A stretch of DNA of 9,282 nucleotides, taken from NCBI GenBank assembly GCA_018664365.1, contig JABJOK010000035.1, forward strand, positions 1 to 9,282. The letters are read 5' to 3'. Origin of the DNA: Candidatus Peregrinibacteria bacterium. Lineage in GTDB: Bacteria > Patescibacteriota > Gracilibacteria > UBA1369 > LOWO2-01-FULL-3. How positions within the stretch are numbered: the stretch's first letter is position 1; every line of letters begins with the position of its first letter. Position numbers and translations under genes: made by a program. Positions 1 through 5,787 of the stretch are shown piece after piece. Below the pieces are notes generated by a model. The model made no database searches, was not told where the DNA came from, and saw nothing but the letters and a program-made list of their open reading frames with translations.

Positions 1-967
1 CATTTTTACTAATAATTTCATTTGAAGCATCAAGAATAACCTGAGTAGAACGGTAGTTTTCCTCAAGTTTTACGATTTTAGTATCAGTATAATCTTTTTC
101 AAAATCTAGAATATTCTGAATAGTTGCGCCTCGCCAACTATAGATACTTTGGTCAGCATCACCAATTACACACAAGTTTCTATACTTAGCTGACAACAAA
201 TTAATTAACTCATACTGCGCCTTGTTTGTGTCTTGGTACTCATCTACAGATATGAATTTAAACTTCTCCTGATATTTGTCTAAGACGTCAGGGAAAGCCT
301 TAAAGAGTTTCACTGTATTCATAATGATGTCATCAAAATCCAATGCATTGTTCATTCGAAGAGCCTTTTGATATACCGGATAAATCTCCGCAACTTTTTC
401 AGTAAAGTAATCATTAGCAAATTGAGAATAATCTTTTGGCCCAATAAGTTGATTTTTAGCATTAGAAATATGTGAAAGAACCGCCTTGTGGTTAACGCGT
501 TTGGGATCAATATTTAGCTCATTCATAACCCTCTTCATCAAAATTTGCTGATCAGCAACATCGTAGATAGCAAAAGAGTTTTCGTAATCTAGAAGATGAA
601 TTGTTTTTCTCAAGATGCGGACGCATACAGAGTGAAAAGTACCAATAGTAGGAATGTCATTCTCATTCATCTTTTCTAATTCAGCAGCAGGAAGGAGATC
701 TCCAAAAGTTTCCATGAACTTAATAGTAGTAGCGTCTGATAACATTTTTATAAGACGTTGCTTCATTTCCTTAGCAGCTTTATTGGTAAAAGTAACAGCC
801 AGAATATTCCAAGGGCTAATACCTTTTTCTTGTATTAGATAAGCTATGCGATTTGTTAAGGCCATAGTCTTTCCACTACCAGCACCAGCAATTACAAGCA
901 TAGGGCCAGTAAAGTGAGTAACCGCCTCCTTTTGCTTGTCATTCAAGTTGTCTAATATACCGCTCAT
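1..967 (-). CDS. uvrD: UvrD/PcrA superfamily 1 DNA helicase, N-terminal part (C-terminus outside window)
   Basis: ATP-driven 3'-5' DNA helicase of the UvrD/PcrA/Rep family, which acts in the cytoplasm in excision repair and in clearing replication obstacles. The gene starts at ATG 967 and runs off the left edge after 322 codons. Helicase motifs appear in order: Q-motif LNDKQKEAV (8-16), Walker A AGAGSGKT (27-34), motif Ia TFTNKAAKEM (59-68), motif Ib GTFHSVCVRILR (109-120), the LDFDDII block (209-215), Walker B-type VDEYQDTN (241-248), motif III GDADQSIYSWRGA (269-281) and motif IV ENYRST (303-308). The spacing matches PcrA from memory except for about 23 extra residues between motifs Ia and Ib. 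It is transcribed leftward, with a TATAAT box 22 bp before the start. No Shine-Dalgarno sequence is visible. PcrA, UvrD and Rep cannot be told apart without the C-terminus; the family call itself is secure. Confidence 0.96.
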   Translation of the reverse strand, partial: MSGILDNLNDKQKEAVTHFTGPMLVIAGAGSGKTMALTNRIAYLIQEKGISPWNILAVTFTNKAAKEMKQRLIKMLSDATTIKFMETFGDLLPAAELEKMNENDIPTIGTFHSVCVRILRKTIHLLDYENSFAIYDVADQQILMKRVMNELNIDPKRVNHKAVLSHISNAKNQLIGPKDYSQFANDYFTEKVAEIYPVYQKALRMNNALDFDDIIMNTVKLFKAFPDVLDKYQEKFKFISVDEYQDTNKAQYELINLLSAKYRNLCVIGDADQSIYSWRGATIQNILDFEKDYTDTKIVKLEENYRSTQVILDASNEIISKN

Positions 968-971
968 TTTA

Positions 972-987
972 GGGTTCTTAAGGACCC
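972..987. repeat. Short inverted repeat in the uvrD leader
   Basis: GGGTTC-TTAA-GGACCC: six-base arms with one G-T wobble around a 4-base loop, lying between the -10 box and the uvrD start codon. It has no T-run, so it is not a terminator. It could be an operator or chance. Confidence 0.3.
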
Positions 988-989
988 GG

Positions 990-995
990 ATTATA
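990..995 (-). promoter_or_regulatory. -10 box of the uvrD promoter
   Basis: A perfect TATAAT on the minus strand lies 22 bp before the uvrD start. No good -35 hexamer is visible at 16-18 bp; that stretch is the T-rich tail of the upstream terminator. The implied leader is about 15 nt without a Shine-Dalgarno sequence. The box is seen; its use is inferred. Confidence 0.55.
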
Positions 996-1012
996 TACGA
1001 AAAATACGCAAT

Positions 1013-1039
1013 AAAAAAGCCCCGCCTTAGCGGGACTTT
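1013..1039 (-). terminator. Rho-independent terminator of the L,D-transpeptidase gene
   Basis: On the minus strand an 8-bp stem, AGTCCCGC / GCGGGGCT (one G-T wobble), closes a 4-base TAAG loop (1026-1029). It is followed directly by TTTTTT. It lies 17 bp past the transpeptidase stop codon and just before the uvrD promoter, so it separates the two units. Read on the plus strand the stem has a C-A mismatch and a poorer T-run, so leftward action is favoured. Confidence 0.9.
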
Positions 1040-1055
1040 AAAACAAAAACTTTTT

Positions 1056-2171
1056 TTATCTCTGCACTACTACTTTGGTTCCAACTTCTGTGAAGTCAAA
1101 TGCAAAGTCTGCATCTTCAGGAAGTAGTCTTACACATCCATGACTAACAGGAATTCCAATATGGCTCCTAGCCTCAGTCCAGAAATAGTCACCATTTCCT
1201 CCAAGACTTGGTAGTGCATGGAATCCATATCCACCAGCTCTAAACCACATGAATTTCGGCATAATATAATGAGGAGCTTTTCCTCCAATACGAACATCTT
1301 GTTTCAATTTAATAGTCGTTTCTCCCACTGGAGTTGGAGTAGCTGAAGCTCCAGTACTTGTCATAAATTCAGCAATAACCTGGTCATCAAGATGTAAGTA
1401 AAGTCTTTGATCAGATAGATCAACAAGAAGCATTTTCTCTCCATCAAGATTAAGGTCTAAAGCAGATCCACTATTTATCTTATAAGCCAATTTTTTTCTT
1501 AGATTTAGAGGAGTGTCATCATTAACATCTCCAACAATTACCTCAAATTCAACCTTAGCCTCTGGATCTTCAATCCACTGAAGGTCTTTCAATACAGGAG
1601 TAAAGTATTCTTTTCTAATATCTTCTTTATCAGGAGCCTGTGCATAGAATGTGAATGAAGCGATTTCTCCTGAATTCACACGTAGTTGGTCCATCCCAAT
1701 TCTATTTGCCCCTTCCCAGTTAGTATCAGCTATTCCTGGTAAAGAGTCAGCATAGAACACACTATCTCTATCACGATCCTTATCAGTACCTAGAGACATT
1801 TTTGGTCCTAGGCAGATACTGTCATTTGAGAACCAAGGCATGTTTCCATTATTTTTAAGGAAAACCTTTACTCTAAACACTTCTCCTTTCTCAACTTGTA
1901 GTTTACGTCTTACACTTACAACCTCTGCTTTATATTCTGTTTCATCAGGAAACTCGAACCCACACGCCTCCTGAGAGCGTTTTGGAGTTCTATCTTCTTC
2001 TTCTATTACAACTTCTTCCTCAACGTCCTCTTCTACAACTTGTTTAACATTGTCAGAAATACCATCGTCTTCTTGCACGTCTTCAAAATCTTCTGCAATT
2101 GCAGAAATAGTGGCCAGTGAAAAAATCACAGCCAGTACAGTGAAAAATGAGAAAAGTCTCTTGAATAACAT
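1056..2171 (-). CDS. Secreted L,D-transpeptidase (YkuD domain) with acidic linker and Ig-like middle domain
   Basis: This protein probably cross-links peptidoglycan stem peptides by 3-3 linkage outside the membrane, as known for YkuD-family L,D-transpeptidases. Of its 371 residues, 1-26 form a signal peptide: basic MLFKR, a hydrophobic core, then AIA-E as a likely cleavage site. Residues 27-60 are a strongly acidic low-complexity linker. Residues about 80-214 look like a beta-sandwich, with NNGNMPW (107-113) and a GEIASFTFYAQAP stretch resembling the NBR1-type Ig-like fold. The YkuD domain spans about 246-370, with His318 and the catalytic motif SHGCVRL (343-349, nucleophile Cys346). It has its own promoter (TTGCAT-17-TATAAT) and its own terminator. 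There is no lipobox and no C-terminal anchor, so it would be released or held by a weakly cleaved signal. The enzyme family is secure; the Ig-like call is an inference from pattern. Confidence 0.93.
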   Translation of the reverse strand: MLFKRLFSFFTVLAVIFSLATISAIAEDFEDVQEDDGISDNVKQVVEEDVEEEVVIEEEDRTPKRSQEACGFEFPDETEYKAEVVSVRRKLQVEKGEVFRVKVFLKNNGNMPWFSNDSICLGPKMSLGTDKDRDRDSVFYADSLPGIADTNWEGANRIGMDQLRVNSGEIASFTFYAQAPDKEDIRKEYFTPVLKDLQWIEDPEAKVEFEVIVGDVNDDTPLNLRKKLAYKINSGSALDLNLDGEKMLLVDLSDQRLYLHLDDQVIAEFMTSTGASATPTPVGETTIKLKQDVRIGGKAPHYIMPKFMWFRAGGYGFHALPSLGGNGDYFWTEARSHIGIPVSHGCVRLLPEDADFAFDFTEVGTKVVVQR

Positions 2172-2200
2172 AGTTTTAGTTTTATTTTTAGCCTACATAT

Positions 2201-2229
2201 ATTATACAACAAAAAAGGGGCAAATGCAA
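2201..2229 (-). promoter_or_regulatory. Promoter of the L,D-transpeptidase gene
   Basis: On the minus strand the -35 TTGCAT (2224-2229) and -10 TATAAT (2201-2206) are separated by exactly 17 bp. The -10 box is 29 bp before the start codon, giving a leader of about 22 nt. The -35 hexamer coincides with the loop of a weak hairpin behind nrdR. Confidence 0.75.
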
Positions 2230-2234
2230 CGCCC
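2211..2234 (-). terminator. Weak candidate terminator of dgt-nrdR
   Basis: On the minus strand GGGC (2231-2234) pairs with GCCC (2218-2221), extendable by one G-U pair, around a 7-base loop. One C and then TTTTTT follow. The stem is short, so termination would be leaky. It lies 13 bp past the nrdR stop and overlaps the transpeptidase promoter. Confidence 0.4.
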
Positions 2235-2246
2235 TGAGACCTAAAC

Positions 2247-2693
2247 CTACTTGGAAAGTTTTTGAAGTTCTTTTTTGAAACTATCTATATCCTTAAATTG
2301 ACGATAAACAGATGCGAACCGAATATAAGCGACCTCATCAAGACCTTTAAGAGCATTCATTAAGTCCTCTCCAACTGTTTTACTTGAAACCTCCTTTCCA
2401 GAATTGGCCCATTTTTCTTCAAGATCATTCAAGATTTTAGATATCTGCTCTTCAGTAATCTTTCTCTTCTCACAGGCTGTCCAAAGACCTCTTTCAAGCT
2501 TTTCTCTATCATAATTTTCACGACTACCATCCTTCTTTACTATAAGGAACTTGCTGCTATCTGCTCGCTCAAAAGTAGTGAAGCGGTGCTTACAGTCTTC
2601 ACACTCACGTCTTCTACGAACAGCGCGATTCCCATCGGTTTCACGAGAATCCAACACCCTAGTGCCATTACTTTTACACTTTGGACAAATCAT
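2247..2693 (-). CDS. nrdR: NrdR, transcriptional repressor of ribonucleotide reductase genes
   Basis: NrdR senses ATP/dATP and represses nrd operons by binding NrdR boxes. The 148-residue length is typical of the family. The N-terminal zinc ribbon is complete: CPKC (Cys3, Cys6) and CEDC (Cys31, Cys34), with the family signature VLDSRETDGNRAVRRRREC and RFTTFER (37-43). An ATP-cone domain follows from about residue 48: FLIVKKDGSRENYDREKLERG and, near the end, IRFASVYRQFKDID. The start is ATG 2693, only 19 bp after the dgt stop, without a Shine-Dalgarno sequence, so the gene is probably cotranscribed with dgt. I did not see a clear NrdR box in this window, so any target genes lie elsewhere. Assignment is firm. 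Confidence 0.97.
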   Translation of the reverse strand: MICPKCKSNGTRVLDSRETDGNRAVRRRRECEDCKHRFTTFERADSSKFLIVKKDGSRENYDREKLERGLWTACEKRKITEEQISKILNDLEEKWANSGKEVSSKTVGEDLMNALKGLDEVAYIRFASVYRQFKDIDSFKKELQKLSK

Positions 2694-2712
2694 ATTAACA
2701 CTTTAGCAAAAC

Positions 2713-3855
2713 TTACTTTTTCTTGCCAAGCAGTCTCTGAAATTCCTTTTGCAAAAAGCTATCAGTCATGCCAGCAATATAATCTTTAACTGTATGGATA
2801 TAATCATCATTATCTCGTTCATCAAATCCCTTTGGGAGCTCGTCAGGGTTTTTCATGTAGTGATTGAACAGCTGTATGATCATGTTTTTGCCGCTCTCAA
2901 TGAATTCAATGACCTCAGGATTCATATATAGCTTTTCATATAAAAACCCCCTTAATTCAGTAATCATTTGCATCATTTCTTCACTAAAATCACCTAGCTT
3001 GCCTTTAAACAAATTTATATCTTTTGCAGTCATAATGTTGTGTTGAGCGACATTGGCTTCAGTTTGCTGACAAAAATCACCTATCATCATAGATATTAAT
3101 CGACTCACTACTCGTGCAGAAAGAACGCGATCACTCATTTTAAGACGATACTTTTCTTTTGCCATCTTCTCGGCTTCTTCCCACAGCTCAATACTCCTTA
3201 AATCCTCTAGACTAAATATTCCTGCCCTAAGGCCATCATCGATATCATGGTTTGTATAAGCTATTTCATCTGCAATATTAACGACTTGTGCCTCCAGATG
3301 AGGAAAGGTTTCAAACTCTTTTCCACTTTGATCCCAGGAAGTCTGATGCTTCATAAGGCCATCAAGGACCTCGAAACTAAGGTTAAGGCCGTCGAAATTT
3401 GGATATACTTTCTCCAATTTTTCAACAATACGCCTACTCTGTTCATTATGTTCGAAATGTAGACCATGCTCTTTTAATACCTCGTCTAAAGCATCCTCTC
3501 CTCCATGGCCAAAAGGAGGATGTCCTAAGTCATGCGCTAAAGCTATGGCCTCACAGAGATCTTCATTCAAGCCCAATCGACGCGCAATATCTCTACTAAT
3601 CTGTGCCACTTCGAGTGTATGAGTAAGTCTTGTTCTAAAATGGTCACCACTTCCAGCAATAAAAACCTGAGTCTTTGCATCAAGTCTTCTGAAAGCCCTA
3701 GAATGGATGATTCGGTCCTTGTCTCTCTGGAAATCTAGTCGCTCATCGTCGCTTTTCTCCTCATATTTACGTCCTTGGCTGTCTTTACTATAAACCGCAT
3801 ATTTCGCCAAAGCAGCTTCCTCAATCCCCTCTAAATTTGCCTTTGTGCGTGCCAT
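2713..3855 (-). CDS. dgt: Deoxyguanosinetriphosphate triphosphohydrolase-like HD protein
   Basis: Member of the dGTPase branch of HD phosphohydrolases, which split dNTPs, classically dGTP, to deoxynucleoside and triphosphate. Counted from ATG 3855, the 380 residues contain HSRAFRRLDAKTQVF (51-65), GDHFRTRLTHTLEV (70-83, metal ligand His79), AHDLGHPPFGHGGE (107-120, His108-Asp109) and NIADEIAYTNHDIDDG (193-208, Asp196). Together these give the complete H...HD...D metal site. An in-frame ATG at 3861 adds two residues and is equally possible. A longer reading from 3936 adds a hydrophobic 27-residue stretch that would overlap the divergent gene and its promoter, so I reject it. nrdR follows 19 bp downstream. 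The promoter overlaps that of the rightward gene at 3913. The real substrate could be another dNTP. Confidence 0.94.
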   Translation of the reverse strand: MARTKANLEGIEEAALAKYAVYSKDSQGRKYEEKSDDERLDFQRDKDRIIHSRAFRRLDAKTQVFIAGSGDHFRTRLTHTLEVAQISRDIARRLGLNEDLCEAIALAHDLGHPPFGHGGEDALDEVLKEHGLHFEHNEQSRRIVEKLEKVYPNFDGLNLSFEVLDGLMKHQTSWDQSGKEFETFPHLEAQVVNIADEIAYTNHDIDDGLRAGIFSLEDLRSIELWEEAEKMAKEKYRLKMSDRVLSARVVSRLISMMIGDFCQQTEANVAQHNIMTAKDINLFKGKLGDFSEEMMQMITELRGFLYEKLYMNPEVIEFIESGKNMIIQLFNHYMKNPDELPKGFDERDNDDYIHTVKDYIAGMTDSFLQKEFQRLLGKKK

Positions 3856-3860
3856 AACCA

Positions 3861-3889
3861 TTGAATATAAAACAAAAATATGATATACT
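3861..3889 (+). promoter_or_regulatory. Promoter of the 121-residue unknown gene
   Basis: On the plus strand the -35 TTGAAT (3861-3866), a 17-bp spacer and the -10 TATACT (3884-3889). The start codon is 23 bp past the -10 box, giving a leader of about 16 nt. The -35 box touches the upstream dgt start codon, so the two transcription units share this DNA. Confidence 0.7.
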
Positions 3890-3908
3890 AAGAAGAAGTT
3901 AAAGTAAA
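3880..3908 (-). promoter_or_regulatory. Candidate leftward promoter of dgt-nrdR
   Basis: On the minus strand the -35 TTTACT (3903-3908), a 17-bp spacer and the -10 TATCAT (3880-3885). The -10 box is 18 bp before ATG 3861 or 24 bp before ATG 3855. It overlaps the rightward -10 box by two bases, so the two promoters should exclude each other. Confidence 0.5.
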
Positions 3909-3912
3909 AATT

Positions 3913-4278
3913 ATGACAACACAGGACCCAAATCAAAAATCAGGTGAAAATAAGAAATCGCCATACCTTACAGACAGTGCTCGTGAGGTAAAAGACGAGA
4001 TGGATGTAGCATATGTGGAATTTCGTGAACCAAGAGAAGAGCTGGATGACGAAAGTATTGTTAAAAAAGGAAATAAGATTGTGCGAAAAGAAGCTGATCT
4101 AAATGAAAAAGTGGATTTCCGTATTGCACTTGCTGACTCAAGAAGTACTCTTGTTGCAGACGACAATCTAACTTCTCGTCAAAAAACAATTCGTGAAAGA
4201 TTCATCGGAAAACTAGAACCAGCAGTTATTGAAACAGAGATGGGACTTGATACAAACAGAGGAAGCGCCGCAGCTTAA
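3913..4278 (+). CDS. Small, highly charged protein of unknown function
   Basis: I do not recognise this 121-residue protein. It is very rich in Lys, Arg, Glu and Asp, has no Cys, no signal peptide and no membrane segment, and is probably cytoplasmic. The first 70 residues look disordered (for example NQKSGENKKS, EFREPREELDDES). The C-terminal part from VDFRIALADSRSTL (68-81) to about 110 could form helices. The tail is alanine-rich. It is accepted as a real gene because it has a good promoter directly upstream and a strong terminator directly downstream, and because the reading frame is open and free of odd codons. It is divergent from dgt with overlapping promoters. Only a weak AGAAG-like purine stretch precedes the start. 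A nucleic-acid-associated role is possible, but nothing in the sequence shows it. Confidence 0.75.
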   Translation: MTTQDPNQKSGENKKSPYLTDSAREVKDEMDVAYVEFREPREELDDESIVKKGNKIVRKEADLNEKVDFRIALADSRSTLVADDNLTSRQKTIRERFIGKLEPAVIETEMGLDTNRGSAAA

Positions 4279-4283
4279 ATAAC

Positions 4284-4295
4284 GGCAAAGGTGCC
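4284..4295. repeat. Small hairpin after the 121-residue gene
   Basis: GGCA-AAGG-TGCC: a 4-bp stem with a 4-base loop, six bases past the stop codon. It has no T-run. It may protect the 3' end or be chance. Confidence 0.25.
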
Positions 4296-4309
4296 ACTTA
4301 TTAGAATTT

Positions 4310-4315
4310 TATGAT
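4310..4315 (+). promoter_or_regulatory. Weak candidate -10 box for the Xer recombinase
   Basis: TATGAT lies 29 bp before the ATG, the same geometry as other promoters in this window. No convincing -35 box lies 16-18 bp upstream. A transcript starting near 4322 would lack most of the left arm of the terminator hairpin and so escape it. Speculative. Confidence 0.3.
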
Positions 4316-4344
4316 AACCTTATCTTAACCGATAAGGTTTTTTT
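4316..4344 (+). terminator. Strong Rho-independent terminator abutting the Xer recombinase start
   Basis: AACCTTATC (4316-4324) pairs perfectly with GATAAGGTT (4331-4339) around a 6-base loop, with a run of seven T at 4338-4344. The next base, 4345, is the A of the recombinase ATG. The hairpin should end the transcript of the 121-residue gene. Because it leaves no room for a separate leader, it may also act as an attenuator of the recombinase. Confidence 0.9.
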
Positions 4345-5256
4345 ATGCGCATTTCAAAACACATTAAGGACTTCCTTGAGTACCTTGAAATAACCAAGAA
4401 TCGCTCTGAAAAAACAATCCAAAACTATAGTCATTATCTCAATAGATTTAAAGAATTCTTAGGGGAGGAGATGGATCCTAAAAATATTTCACTTCAGAAA
4501 GTGAATAATTACAGGATCTTCTTAAATAGATTTATTGGAGATGGAGGGAAGACCATAGGAATAAAAACTCAGAATTTTCATTTGATAGCACTCAGAGCCT
4601 TTTTGAAGTATCTGACAAAAAATGACATAAAAACACTAGCTCCAGAAAAGATAGAGCTCGCCAAAATCCCAGAAAGAACAATTGAAGTTATATCAAGAGA
4701 GGAGTTAGATAGGATTTTTGCAGCTGTAGATAAGGCCAAAGGGCAGGGAAGAAGAGATCTAGCAATTTTAAAAACTCTATATTCGACAGGGCTGCGCGTC
4801 AGCGAACTAACTTCACTTAATCGCGACCAGGTAGACCTAAAACGTCGTGAATTTATGGTCCGTGGTAAAGGTAAGAAACCACGAATAATCTTTCTTTCAA
4901 AGGAGGCTGCTGAGGAAATTGATACATATATAAAGCTTCGCGACGACAACTACGATCCACTTTTTATAAATACTGGCAAAGGAATAAAGGAGGACATAAC
5001 GGATGGAGAAAAACGTCGCCTATCAAGAGTAAGCATCGAGAACATTGTTAGAAAATATGCCAGCAAAGCAGGTATTATAAAAAAGGTAACACCTCACACA
5101 CTTCGGCACAGTTACGCCACAGAACTGCTAATAAATGGGGCAGACATAAGGTCTGTTCAAGAAATGCTCGGCCACAGCTCAATAACAACAACGCAAATAT
5201 ATACCCACCTCACAGACAAAAAGCTTAGAGAAGTTCATGATAAGTATCACAAGTGA
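4345..5256 (+). CDS. xerC/xerD: Tyrosine recombinase of the XerC/XerD type
   Basis: Probably the chromosome-dimer resolvase acting at dif, as known for Xer proteins of about 300 residues. The N-terminal SAM-like core-binding domain covers about 1-95 (FLEYLEITKNRSEKTIQNY). The catalytic domain covers about 112-303 with every active-site residue: Arg151 in STGLRVSEL, Lys175 in VRGKGKK, His251 and Arg254 in HTLRHSYATELL, His277 in MLGHSS and the nucleophile Tyr286 in TTTQIYTHL. The end, KKLREVHDKYHK, is Xer-like, and HTLRHS with NGADIR leans towards XerD. ATG 4345 gives the usual family length. Its start is flush with a terminator T-run, and its TGA stop abuts the stop of the convergent gene. 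An integron- or element-borne integrase is less likely, because there are no att sites or cargo genes nearby. Confidence 0.93.
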   Translation: MRISKHIKDFLEYLEITKNRSEKTIQNYSHYLNRFKEFLGEEMDPKNISLQKVNNYRIFLNRFIGDGGKTIGIKTQNFHLIALRAFLKYLTKNDIKTLAPEKIELAKIPERTIEVISREELDRIFAAVDKAKGQGRRDLAILKTLYSTGLRVSELTSLNRDQVDLKRREFMVRGKGKKPRIIFLSKEAAEEIDTYIKLRDDNYDPLFINTGKGIKEDITDGEKRRLSRVSIENIVRKYASKAGIIKKVTPHTLRHSYATELLINGADIRSVQEMLGHSSITTTQIYTHLTDKKLREVHDKYHK

Positions 5257-5718
5257 CTATCTAATATAGTTGCTGCTATTCCTCATTACTCTTCCAATTT
5301 TTTTGGCAACAACTTCTGCAGTCTCTTCAGGGATATGGCCACTTTCAATAGCTGATTTTATGCTATTACAAAAATATGCAGCTTCTCTGGCAAGAGTTCT
5401 GACAGGCATAGCCGTACTCCCACCTGTACCTTTTTCAAAAGCTATATCATCAGGGCCATCAACGTTATTTGCCTGAATGTTTGAAGCGCCAACAATAGCC
5501 TCAAGACGACGTACAGATGCAGGGTCTTTTTCGCGTAAAATATCTATCACTCCATTTATTTCAGGATCCTCTATGAACTCACCTAACTGAGCAATCAGTC
5601 TATCTCGTGCTTTTGGCTCTAATGCAACAGGGAATTTTGATGTCACCTGATTGAACTCTCTAAGAATTCCTTCAAGACGACTTAATCGATCTGATGCAGA
5701 TTCAGGTTGCTTGTTCAT
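5257..5718 (-). CDS. Unknown 153-residue soluble protein, predicted mostly helical
   Basis: I do not recognise this protein. It appears soluble, has no signal peptide or membrane segment, and has a single Cys at about residue 117. The N-terminal half (residues 8-80) reads as amphipathic helices, for example LSRLEGILREFNQV and EINGVIDILREKD. A Gly/Asn-rich turn region (about 81-101, with DGPDDIAF and GTGGS) leads to a second helical block (102-147, with EAAYFCNSIKSAIESGHIP and AEVVAKKIGRVM). It has its own promoter with a perfect TTGACA. The TAG stop abuts the TGA stop of the recombinase with no base between them, so the two transcripts must run into each other. The start at ATG 5718 has no Shine-Dalgarno sequence. 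Coding is supported by length, composition and promoter, not by homology. Confidence 0.75.
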   Translation of the reverse strand: MNKQPESASDRLSRLEGILREFNQVTSKFPVALEPKARDRLIAQLGEFIEDPEINGVIDILREKDPASVRRLEAIVGASNIQANNVDGPDDIAFEKGTGGSTAMPVRTLAREAAYFCNSIKSAIESGHIPEETAEVVAKKIGRVMRNSSNYIR

Positions 5719-5744
5719 ATAAAGGGGTGTTATTTACAAAGAGG

Positions 5745-5776
5745 AGTATATTAAAACATTGCACACGAAATGTCAA
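5745..5776 (-). promoter_or_regulatory. Promoter of the 153-residue unknown gene
   Basis: On the minus strand there is a perfect -35 TTGACA (5771-5776). The -10 is either TAATAT (5748-5753, 17-bp spacer) or TATACT (5745-5750, 20-bp spacer). The start codon is 26-29 bp downstream. An inverted repeat ACATT / AATGT (5756-5760 and 5769-5773) sits in the spacer and could be an operator, or a weak terminator for the upstream regulator gene. Confidence 0.6.
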
Positions 5777-5787
5777 GAGGAGGGCAA

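Noticed and set aside
3856..3936. Longer dgt reading from 3936 with a hydrophobic N-terminal stretch
   Set aside because: It would cover both divergent promoters and overlap the start of the rightward gene. The hydrophobic segment is not part of dGTPase-family proteins, and ATGs at 3861 and 3855 give a normal N-terminus.
3933..4166. Ser-rich minus-strand reading frame of 77 codons opposite the charged gene
   Set aside because: Its low-complexity Ser/Arg composition is what the antisense of a Lys/Glu/Asp-rich gene gives. No promoter or family similarity supports it.
4345..5256. Integrase marking a mobile element or genomic island
   Set aside because: No att-like direct repeats, tRNA, cargo genes or change in base composition are visible around it. 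Length and motifs fit a housekeeping Xer protein.
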